DNA of 18,106 nt from Candidatus Krumholzibacteriia bacterium (GTDB taxonomy: Bacteria > Krumholzibacteriota > Krumholzibacteriia > Krumholzibacteriales > Krumholzibacteriaceae): positions 1 to 18,106 of the forward strand of contig JAPLKY010000150.1 of NCBI GenBank assembly GCA_026387805.1, read 5' to 3'. Made by a program: the position numbers and the translations under genes. How positions within the stretch are numbered: the first letter of the stretch is position 1; each line of letters starts with the position of its first letter. Below are positions 7,478-15,200 of the stretch, in pieces. The notes below the pieces were generated by a model that made no database searches, was not told the DNA's origin, and saw only the letters and a program-made list of their open reading frames with translations.

Positions 7478-9391
7478 ATGCCGACAGTCAACCATATTCG
7501 CAACATCGCCATCATCGCCCATATCGATCACGGAAAGACGACCCTGATCGATTCCATCTTCCGCGCCGCCCGAACCTTCAGGGACAACGAGCAGGTCGCG
7601 GAGCGGCTCATGGACAACAACGATCTCGAGCGGGAGCGCGGCATCACGATCAGGGCCAAGCACTGCACGGTGAGCTGGAACGGGTATCTCATCAATATCA
7701 TCGATACGCCCGGCCACGCCGATTTCTCCGGCGAAGTGGAGCGGGTGCTTTCGATGGTCGACTCGGTTCTCCTCCTCGTCGACGCCAACGAAGGACCGAT
7801 GCCGCAGACCCGATACGTGCTCATGCGCTCGCTTCGGCTGGGACTCCGCCCCATCGTCGTCATCAACAAGGTCGATCGTCCGAACTCCCGGCCCAACCAT
7901 ACGCTGAACAAAACGTTCGATCTCTTCATCGATCTTGGCGCGACGGAGGAGCAGGCGCATTTCCCGGTTCTCTACGGCTCCGGGCTCGACGGTTGGCTCG
8001 TGAGAGACCTGGATAAGGACGCGCATGAAGGAATGGACGCTCTTTTCGAAACGATCGTCCATCAGGTTTCTCCGCCGAAGGTCGACAGGAAGGGTCCGTT
8101 TCTCATGCAGGTCAGCACGCTCGCCTGGAGCGATTACGTCGGGCAGATCGGCTGCGGCCGGGTGCTGCGCGGCACGCTGAACACGGGAGAGGAATTCACC
8201 CGGTTCGTCACGCGATGGAAGAATCCCGCCGATCAGGCCGTCGGCTGGGACGTGACCGGATCGACCAGGGAGAAAGGCCTGCACTTCTGGGTGACGCGCG
8301 GGCTGCAGCGGGTCGAGGCGGACAAGATCAGCGCCGGCGATATCGTATGGCTCGCGGGCCCGGCTGAAATCGGCATCGGAGACACCTTCTCGAATATCGA
8401 GGATCCCGCGGAGGCGCTCAAGCCTCTCGAGATCGAAGAGCCGACGGTGTCGATGTTCTTTCTCGTCAACACGGGGCCCTTCTCCGGAAACGAAGGCACC
8501 GCCATCATGCTGCGCCAGATGAAGGAACGCCTGCAGCGGGAGCTGCGCACGAACGTGGCCCTGCGCATGGAGGACCTCGGACGCTCGGACGGCGTGAAGG
8601 TGATGGGACGGGGAGAGCTGCATCTGGCCATTCTGATAGAGGAAATGCGCCGGGAGGGGCTCGAGTTCTGCGTCTCTCGCCCCGAGGTCATCACGCACCG
8701 GGACGCGGATGGAAACACTATGGAGCCGATCGAACAGCTGATCATCGACGTCCCCGGGAAATATCAGGGCATCATCATCGAGAAGCTGGCGCAGCGCAAA
8801 GGGGAGCTGCGAACCGTCGAGAACTCGGGAGCCGCCGTCGTCAGGATCGAATTCGAAATACCCACCCGCGGGCTGATCGGATACCGGTCCGAGTTTCTGA
8901 CGGACACGCGAGGCCTTGGAATCATGTCCTCCCGCTTCATCGGATACGGAGCCTGGCGCGGGGAGATCGCGTCCCGCAACCGCGGCTCCCTCGTCAGCAT
9001 CGCCACGGGGCCGACGACGGCATATTCGATCGAGGCGCTGCAGGAGCGCTCGGTGATCTTCGTGCAGCCGATGGAGCGCGTCTACACCGGGCAGATCGTC
9101 GGCGAGAACTCGCGGACCGACGACATGGAGTGCAATCCGACCAAGCGCAAGCACCTCACCAATCACCGATCGTCCACGAAGGACATCGCGGTCACCATCG
9201 AGGTGCCGCGCAAGATGTCGCTCGAGCAGGCCCTGGGATGGATCGCGGCCGACGAGCTCGTGGAAATCACCCCGAAGGCGATCCGGATGCGCAAGGCGAT
9301 ACTGGACTCGCTGCAGAGAAGACGGGCGCAGAAGGCGCAGTCGATAGCGACGCAGGATCTCGGTGCCGCGCCCAACCCACCGCCAACGTGA
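7478..9391 (+). CDS. typA: Ribosome-associated translational GTPase TypA/BipA
   Basis: TypA/BipA is an EF-G-like GTPase that binds the 70S ribosome and is linked to 50S assembly and growth at low temperature or under stress. The ATG at 7478 starts MPTVNHIRNIAIIAHIDHGK, the expected N terminus. Visible motifs are G1 AHIDHGKT (14-21), G2 RERGITI (52-58), G3 DTPGH (76-80) and G4 NKVD (130-133). Later signatures include EPTVSMFFLVNT, GRGELHLAILIEEMRREG, RGLIGYRSEFLTDT, KHLTNHRSS and LEQALGWIAADELVEITP, covering domains II, III, V and the TypA-specific C terminus. At 637 residues it is slightly longer than the usual 600-615: domain II has about 15 extra residues (about 243-272), and the tail is Ala/Pro-rich. 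A weak GAGG lies 11 bases before the start. Regulation may involve the leader hairpin just upstream. The DUF5674 gene follows with its own promoter. Confidence 0.97.
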   Translation: MPTVNHIRNIAIIAHIDHGKTTLIDSIFRAARTFRDNEQVAERLMDNNDLERERGITIRAKHCTVSWNGYLINIIDTPGHADFSGEVERVLSMVDSVLLLVDANEGPMPQTRYVLMRSLRLGLRPIVVINKVDRPNSRPNHTLNKTFDLFIDLGATEEQAHFPVLYGSGLDGWLVRDLDKDAHEGMDALFETIVHQVSPPKVDRKGPFLMQVSTLAWSDYVGQIGCGRVLRGTLNTGEEFTRFVTRWKNPADQAVGWDVTGSTREKGLHFWVTRGLQRVEADKISAGDIVWLAGPAEIGIGDTFSNIEDPAEALKPLEIEEPTVSMFFLVNTGPFSGNEGTAIMLRQMKERLQRELRTNVALRMEDLGRSDGVKVMGRGELHLAILIEEMRREGLEFCVSRPEVITHRDADGNTMEPIEQLIIDVPGKYQGIIIEKLAQRKGELRTVENSGAAVVRIEFEIPTRGLIGYRSEFLTDTRGLGIMSSRFIGYGAWRGEIASRNRGSLVSIATGPTTAYSIEALQERSVIFVQPMERVYTGQIVGENSRTDDMECNPTKRKHLTNHRSSTKDIAVTIEVPRKMSLEQALGWIAADELVEITPKAIRMRKAILDSLQRRRAQKAQSIATQDLGAAPNPPPT

Positions 9392-9411
9392 TTTGGCGGC
9401 CAGATTACCGC

Positions 9412-9439
9412 TTGCCACGGCGCCGCATTCCCCTATAAT
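9412..9439 (+). promoter_or_regulatory. Predicted promoter giving a leaderless DUF5674 mRNA
   Basis: TTGCCA (9412-9417), a 16-base spacer and a perfect TATAAT (9434-9439). Standard geometry places the first transcribed base at 9446-9447, on the ATG at 9447. No Shine-Dalgarno sequence precedes that ATG (CGACGCG only). Confidence 0.7.
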
Positions 9440-9446
9440 CGACGCG

Positions 9447-9788
9447 ATGACAATAGTCACACATCAATTGACGTTGGATGAGCTCAAGCAAATGGCCGCC
9501 GGCATGTTCGGCGATATGGTGAAAGCCGTCGTCGACATCGACCGGGAGCTGATCGCAATCGACGGAGAGCTCCACTCGGACCTGGAGGCGCTGCTCATCG
9601 ATGACGGATCGAAGCAGCAAAGCCTGTGGGGAATCAATCTGTATCCGGACATGATAGGCGACGACTTCGTTGAATTCGATTCGATGATCAACATGCGCCC
9701 CTCTCAGGGCAACAGAAGCCGCGGCGTCGAGAGCGCACAGACGCGCGAGAGGATCATCCGGGTAGTCGCACGGTGGATCAAGCGGTGA
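9447..9788 (+). CDS. DUF5674-family protein
   Basis: This 113-residue soluble protein matches the DUF5674 family as I recall it; the function is unknown. Characteristic stretches are ELKQMAAGMFGDMVKAVVDI (12-31), AIDGELHSDLEALLIDDGSK (37-56), QQSLWGINLYPD (57-68), and DDFVEFDSMINMRPSQGNRS (72-91) followed by RGVE. The dense acidic and polar conserved positions (DGELH, EFDSMIN, RPSQGNRSRG) suggest a binding or catalytic surface rather than a structural repeat. There is no signal peptide or membrane segment. I chose the ATG at 9447 because family similarity begins there and the promoter's predicted start site coincides with it. An upstream in-frame start at 9363 would overlap the end of typA and has unrelated Arg/Pro-rich sequence. 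Its stop codon overlaps the GTG of the next gene, so the two small proteins are probably made together and may interact. Confidence 0.88.
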   Translation: MTIVTHQLTLDELKQMAAGMFGDMVKAVVDIDRELIAIDGELHSDLEALLIDDGSKQQSLWGINLYPDMIGDDFVEFDSMINMRPSQGNRSRGVESAQTRERIIRVVARWIKR

Positions 9789-10117
9789 GCTATCAACATC
9801 GGGATCTCGCTGCCGGACGCTGGAAGGAAATGCCGCTCCTCGAGCAAATGGCGAATATCGCCGGAGAAGTGGAGCGCGCTTTGAACTGGCGGGCGAAGAA
9901 CAATGTCGAATACACCCGGAAAGCTTTTGAGCGCGCTCTCGAGCTGGTCGATCTGACCCTGGAGTATCCCCGGAGACGATCTCACCTGAAGGAGATTGCC
10001 CGCTTGCGAGAGGCTCTCGTGGATTACTTTTATGGAACGAACGAGTTCAAGTCCACCGATGCTTCATTGAGAAAGTACTTTTCGCATTTCACCTACGCCG
10101 CCCGCAGGAATTCGTAG
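9785..10117 (+). CDS. Small helical partner protein of DUF5674
   Basis: This 110-residue protein is predicted to start at the GTG at 9785, whose GTGA overlaps the stop of the DUF5674 gene and implies translational coupling. An in-frame ATG at 9773 would add four residues. The sequence is strongly helical: LLEQMANIAGEVERALNW (18-35), AKNNVEYTRKAFERALELVD (37-56), LTLEYPRRRSHLKEIARL (57-74), REALVDYFYGTNEF (75-88), then SLRKYFSHFTYAARRNS at the end. From memory, similar proteins with the pattern LLEQMANIGSEVERA and FERALELLDLT sit beside DUF5674 genes in candidate-phyla genomes. I know no assigned function. There is no membrane segment or signal peptide. The tail-to-tail neighbour is the remnant gene starting 8 bases further on. 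The pair resembles a toxin-antitoxin or regulator-effector cassette in size and spacing, but nothing in the residues proves that. Confidence 0.85.
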   Translation: MSYQHRDLAAGRWKEMPLLEQMANIAGEVERALNWRAKNNVEYTRKAFERALELVDLTLEYPRRRSHLKEIARLREALVDYFYGTNEFKSTDASLRKYFSHFTYAARRNS

Positions 10118-10125
10118 AGAGCCGA

Positions 10126-10404
10126 TCAACGCGCGAACAGCTTCTTCTCCATCGATTCCCGAAAGATGATGAGGTTCGGATGGAGCGGCGTCAGGTTTCT
10201 CTCCGCGTTGTCGAGCTCCTCCGGCCCGGCGTGCATGAGAATGATGTGCGCGGGCTTGATGTATTCCTTCATGACATACTGCCCGACCGAGTCGGCGAGA
10301 AACATGACGTCGGCGAACGCGACGTCGATCCCGTCCACGATCAGAGGAAATCTCAACGCTTTCATGCCGCCTCCATTTCCCGCCGGAGAATCGCCGATTG
10401 CCAA
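10126..10404 (-). pseudogene. C-terminal remnant of a metallo-beta-lactamase-fold protein
   Basis: The frame encodes the end of an MBL-fold hydrolase-like protein: AIGDSPAG (a strand ending in GDS), then FPLIVDGIDVAFADVMFL, then IKPAHIILMHAGPEEL and PNLIIFRESMEKKLFAR. These match the last strands of periplasmic-type MBL proteins, including the late His in ILMH. The N-terminal HxHxDH metal-site half is absent: going upstream, the frame is open only to the stop of the Omp85-type gene at 10474, adding about 23 unrelated-looking residues. The TTG at 10404 or, with GGAGG just before it, the ATG at 10365 could still start translation of a short product. I favour a decayed fragment, perhaps left by a deletion that fused the region after the Omp85 gene. 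A functional mini-protein cannot be excluded. Confidence 0.6.
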
Positions 10405-10473
10405 TGTCGTACTGCACCCCGATGGAATCGAAAATATCCGATACCTAGAATCAATGAGGCGGCCTCCCGCGGC

Positions 10474-12096
10474 TCAGTTTCCAAATGCGCCCAGACCGAA
10501 TACGAGGCCGCTCGTGACGGTGACGAAATATCCCTTCTCCGTCAGCGACTTCGCGAGGTCGATGCTCACGATGCGCGAGGATGACGATTTGACGAGCCCG
10601 AGCCGAAGGCCGATGCCGAAGTCGGATTTCATCTGCGCGAGATCGATCTTCTCGCCCGGGCGCCAGACGTTTCCGCAATCGAAAAACGCCGCCCCGCCGA
10701 ACCTGACCGAAAGTATCTCCACCGGCACATAGAAACGATACTCGATATTCGCCAGCACCATTCTGTCTCCCGATAGCCTGAAATAGCGATACCCCCGCAG
10801 GCCGTTATCGCCGCCGAGCAGAATTTGATACGACGATCTTTCGCGCCATGCGAAATCGGCCAGCCCGTGAATCGCCAGGACCTGCGCGGCGCCTGTCTTG
10901 AAATACGCGAAGCCCTCGCTTGTATGATGAATGCGACGACCGATACCGTCGCGCTCTTGCCAGGAAACCGCATCGCTCGCGCCCACGATCAACCGCGAGA
11001 ACGGCTTTGTCAGAAACTGCATCGTCGCGGTATTGATCCAGCTCTCGTAATCGGCCCCGAGGCTCTTCAACGATCTGCCGGCCATGAATCGCACCGCCGC
11101 GCCGTACGTCAGGTCTTCGGGCGTTCCGGCTTCATCGAGATACCGCTCCACGCCGTATCGCACGTGCGCTACTCCCGCTCCGAGCGAAGGATACGAGAGC
11201 GCTTCGTCGGGCGGAACAAGATGCCTGAAGGCGGAATCGGCCGCGTCTTCGCGATAGACCCTACCCGCATAATCGTACGCGGCTATGAGATCGATCCTGT
11301 CGCGTTCTCCGAACGAGTATGCGACCTCCGCATGAACATCATCATTCTCATAGCGAAAACGATAATACTCGTCGCCCCTATCGAACAGGCGCGTCGTTCC
11401 CTCGCTGCGGCTGTATCCCGCGTCGTATCGAGAATGCACCGAAAGGGCATACCGAGGCTTCTCCACCTGGAAAAGGTATCGCCTATCATACGTGAAACCG
11501 GAATAACCCAGGCTGGTTGCAATACGAGTGCCCAACACCCGTCGATCCCGGTACAGGATCGAGAAGCCATCCTGGTCCGTGCCGGCCTGACCCGTGGTTT
11601 CGACGAGCTGACCGTTGCCCATGAAGTTCTTTTCGGCGAAGAGGAATCCGAACCTGTAATTTCCGCCGCCGGTTTCGAACATCGGCGAAACCTTCGTGGT
11701 CCACAGGTCGCTCGAGACGATTTCCAGATCCACGCTATCGGCGCCGACCGGGATCGCATTGACCTCGACGTCTTCGATCAGCTCCAGCGAACGGATATTT
11801 CGTTGGCTCTCGATTATTTTCTCCGCATCCAGCGAATCGCCCGCCGCGAAGAGCAGCTCGCGGCGAATCACTTTTTCCTTGGTTACCATGTGCAACGCAT
11901 TCGCCCATTGGTATACGAAGAAGTCGCTCTTCTCGGCCTGATCGTCGAACACGTTCTTGCGGACAATATCGATATTCCGGATGATGCGCCCCTGGCAGCG
12001 ATCGATGTCGTTCTCGCCGATGCCCGCATGGAGCGCTCCCGCGTGCAGGAGCGCGAGAATACATGCAGCACATTCGCCGATTCTCATGGAAATCAT
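10474..12096 (-). CDS. Omp85/D15-type outer membrane beta-barrel protein with one POTRA-like domain
   Basis: This 540-residue protein begins with a signal peptide (MRIGECAACILALLHAGALHA, split at residues 4-24) with likely cleavage after LHA. A single POTRA-like segment follows (about 36-128): GRIIRNIDIVRKNVF, then VTKEKVIRRELLFAAGDSLD, ESQRNIRSLELIEDVEV, and GADSVDLEIVSSDLW. The rest alternates aromatic beta strands up to the C-terminal barrel. LRGYRYF at about 433-439 matches the conserved (V/L)RGY loop of Omp85 proteins. The size suits small BamA/TamA-like or ShlB-like members rather than full BamA, which has five POTRA domains. Its role may be insertion or secretion of an outer membrane or surface substrate. 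It lies downstream of the giant secreted protein gene on the same strand, but a terminator-like hairpin and its own -10 box separate them. The start at 12096 fits a leaderless transcript; an in-frame ATG lies 9 bases on. Confidence 0.85.
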   Translation of the reverse strand: MISMRIGECAACILALLHAGALHAGIGENDIDRCQGRIIRNIDIVRKNVFDDQAEKSDFFVYQWANALHMVTKEKVIRRELLFAAGDSLDAEKIIESQRNIRSLELIEDVEVNAIPVGADSVDLEIVSSDLWTTKVSPMFETGGGNYRFGFLFAEKNFMGNGQLVETTGQAGTDQDGFSILYRDRRVLGTRIATSLGYSGFTYDRRYLFQVEKPRYALSVHSRYDAGYSRSEGTTRLFDRGDEYYRFRYENDDVHAEVAYSFGERDRIDLIAAYDYAGRVYREDAADSAFRHLVPPDEALSYPSLGAGVAHVRYGVERYLDEAGTPEDLTYGAAVRFMAGRSLKSLGADYESWINTATMQFLTKPFSRLIVGASDAVSWQERDGIGRRIHHTSEGFAYFKTGAAQVLAIHGLADFAWRERSSYQILLGGDNGLRGYRYFRLSGDRMVLANIEYRFYVPVEILSVRFGGAAFFDCGNVWRPGEKIDLAQMKSDFGIGLRLGLVKSSSSRIVSIDLAKSLTEKGYFVTVTSGLVFGLGAFGN

Positions 12097-12103
12097 GGGC
12101 GGG

Positions 12104-12112
12104 ATTATATCA
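12104..12112 (-). promoter_or_regulatory. Predicted extended -10 promoter giving a leaderless Omp85-type mRNA
   Basis: The minus strand reads TGA-TATAAT (12112-12104), a perfect -10 box with the TGn extension, then CCCGCCC and the ATG at 12096. Transcription would begin at about 12097-12096, on the start codon. No Shine-Dalgarno sequence is present. No good -35 hexamer is seen at normal spacing, which is typical of extended -10 promoters. Confidence 0.6.
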
Positions 12113-12176
12113 ATCTGTCTCTCTCAATGCCTCAAAAAGAAATATCCGGCGGGCGAAGCGGGACTATTGGAAGAAC

Positions 12177-12211
12177 CTGGCTGCCGAACCTGCATCGATC
12201 TCGGCAGCCAG
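12177..12211 (-). terminator. 11-bp hairpin after the giant secreted protein gene
   Basis: CTGGCTGCCGA (12177-12187) and TCGGCAGCCAG (12201-12211) form a perfect 11-bp stem with a 13-base loop. It lies 60-94 bases after the stop codon at 12271. On the minus strand only GTTCTTCC follows, so the U-tract is weak. It is either a weak terminator or an RNA 3'-end stabiliser. Confidence 0.5.
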
Positions 12212-12270
12212 TATCCAAAAGTCCGGGGCAACCTGGCAGTAACGGAACCCAGCCCCTCGCGGCGCCGAAC

Positions 12271-15200
12271 CTATCGCATGATAACCATTTTCCTGGTCTG
12301 CACGAACTCTCCCGCGACAAGGCGGTAGAAATAGATGCCGCTCGCCACGGTGCTCCCGCGGTCATTCGTCGCCGCCCAGGAGATAGCCTTGCGCCCCTCA
12401 GCCATGTTCCCGTCCAGAATCGTCGCGACGAGCTCTCCCTTTGCGTCGTAGACACGCAGGCTGACGCGCACTGCGCGCGGCAGGTCAAATCGTATCGTCG
12501 TCGTGGGATTGAACGGATTCGGGGCGTTCTGGTAGAGAGTGAATGCCCGCGGGATATCCGGCGTCTCGCCGCCCTCGAGCGCGTTCAGAACGACCGGCTG
12601 ATGCACCGTTCCTTTTGCGACGTCGGCTTCCAAGGTCAGCGTCTCCTTGACGTCAAATACGACTCCCGCATCGGCATCGAACGCCTTGAAGGTCACCTTC
12701 TCGCCGGCGGCCTGGTTGCCGTGCACCATGAGAAAGGCCTCATAGTGCCCGACACCCTCGATGTAGATCGGGCTCGCCACCCCGCGGCACTCGTTGTCCA
12801 CAAAGGCGCCGATCATATCGCTCCCGTCTATCGATTCGCGGTCCTTTATCCGCAGGACGGCCGTCACGGTCATGTTGTACTGATAATCGTGCGGATTGAC
12901 GGACCACGCGGGCGCGTTCTCGACAGTCGTCGCTTTGCCGGCGGGGCCGCGCTCTCCCTTCCCACCCGCTCCCGCAGCCGCCAGAGTTCCCTTTGCCGCG
13001 CCATATGGAGGAGGAGGATAGGCGAAGAAGCTGTCGACCGCGCTCGAAAGACGCAGCTTGTAGCCCTTGCCCGGGTCCATGACGGCGAGGCTTCCGTACC
13101 AGACTCCGTCCACGTACTCTGCAAACGCAGTCTGGCTCTTGATCATATCGCCTGCCACCACGAGCCCTCTCGCATGTAAGTCATCGAGCGCCTCGGTCAG
13201 GCCGATGGCGGCCGTTGGCAGGTAGCCGATCCAGTTCCAACCCTGCTCCACCGGGATGAGCGTATCAACCGGCACCGCCGTGCCGGCATGCTGTATCGTG
13301 CCCGCCTGGGACAGATTGACCATGTAGCCCGAGACGTTGTTGAGCTCGAGCACCGGCACCCATACGGGAACGCTGTCCGGATGAGAGTACTCGATGAATT
13401 GACTGAACGCCGATTGCGACTTGATCAGGTCGCCGGGGGCGAGGTTCAGATCGGCCAGCACCGCCCCGGCGCTCATGTCCGCCGAACGGACATTGGTCGA
13501 TATCCACGTCCAGCCCCGGTTGGCGGCGATCGCCAGGATGTCGCTCCCGACCGTCGCGGTGTCGGCAGTGAGCGTCACGGGCGCGCCGGCGCTCCCGATG
13601 CTGCCATTCGCCGCGAACGAATAGCTCTCGAGCGTCGAGCTGTGGAGTCTGCAGCTGTCGGCATCCCACACCCGGAAGCGCACCGTCTCGCCCGCAGCGC
13701 GGTTGCTGTATATCGTGAGGAACGCGAGATAGGGATCCGGTCCTACCGGCATTTCCTGGAGCGAGGCCACGCCGCGCAGCTGGTTGCCGACGAATGCAGC
13801 CAGCATGTCGTTCAAATCGGCCGATATCTCGCCCCCGATATCGAGCTTCGCCACCATCGTCATGCTGTGCTCGAAGCCGCTCGGGTCAACCACCCACGCC
13901 GGCTCGTGGCACGACACCGTTACGTTGAGGTCGAAGATAGCCACCCCCTGCGTCGTGTCATCGGCCGCCGCCATCACTTCGCCCGTGTAGGCGCCCATCG
14001 CGAGATCATCCTTCAGAGCGAAGCTCACCGTCTGCGTGCCGCTCGCCGGGATCGTCGCTCCCGTGGGGCTCGCCGATTCGATCCACTGGGGCAGTGATCC
14101 GGGCTCGATGGCGAATGCCACGGGCCGCCCGGTGCCGTTCACCAGCTCGGCCGTGATCGCGCCCGGGTTGCGGTACGAAACGTCGACCGCGAGATGGAGC
14201 TCGCTCCACGCAAACCGGCTCTTGCGGTACTCGAAGGACCACGTCGCCGCTCTCACCATTGGGTTCCCCGCCTTGTCGCGCACCCCGCCGACGCGCGCTT
14301 CGATGCGCCGGCCCTCGAGATCGCTGCCGTTCGCCGTCGGCGTGATGACGATCGTCTTCTCGTCGCAGACGGTTTCGCTGGCAATGGTGGAGTCGACGCT
14401 CGGGCCATCGAGGTACTTGAGTGTGACGCTATCCGGATCGATAGAGAGACAATCGATCAGTTCGTTGAAACTGATACTGATATCCTCACCGAAGGAGAGC
14501 TCCCCATCTGACGGCTGCGGTGTGCCAAGCACCATCGGCCCGTGCCGCTCGATGGTGCCCGTCGACACTTCCGAATACCCCTTGCCGCCCGCGCACTGGG
14601 TGTAGGCGCGTAGCTCGTAGACGCCGTCCTCGAGCGTTTCAAGCGGATGCCACGCGATGAGGGTCTCGTTCGTGCCGAGTGACTCGGCGGGGATGCTCAC
14701 CCACGGCGTAGGTCCCTTCTGCCCCACCCCAAGCCGGCGATACTCGCCCCACACTGCCTGGAGCGTATCGTTTTCGCTGATCTGCAGCTCATAATCGGTC
14801 AGCAACAGATCTATCGCGCCGCCGGCATCCTGGTCGGACTTGTCGTACACCCATCCCGACTCGGGAAGGAGCAGCGTCACGTCGCTGCACGGCGCGTCGA
14901 AGCTGACGCTGACGTATACCGTGTCCGCTCGCCAAAGCGGCGCCCCGTATCTCCATAACAGGTCGTACTCGCACGGCGGATACAGGATGAGCGCGAGGTT
15001 CTCGTAGTCGTATCGCGTCGGTCCACGCTCGACCGTGAGAGCCGCCTGCTGAGACTGCCCCGCGTCGATGAAGTACTCCACGCCGACCGATAGAGGCACT
15101 CCGCCAACTTTGACAACTGCCCCGTACGGATTTGAGGTGGTAAGGAGCCGCAGCGCGTAGAGGCGGGGCTCGCTCAGGTTCAGGTTGGCCAAGGTGAGAG

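Noticed and set aside
9382..9397. GCCAA/TTGGC hairpin at the end of typA as a terminator
   Set aside because: The stem is only 5 bp and there is no T-run. typA transcripts may read into the DUF5674 cassette.
7400..9460. Long minus-strand open frame (686 codons) antisense to typA
   Set aside because: It is a shadow of typA codon use in GC-rich DNA. The translation is Arg/Asp/His-rich with no domain, whereas the plus strand encodes an unmistakable TypA.
10825..13179. Plus-strand open frame of 784 codons antisense to the Omp85-type and giant protein genes
   Set aside because: It spans two genes on the other strand and their intergenic gap. Composition is Arg/His/Ala-rich without motifs, so it is most likely a GC-driven shadow frame.
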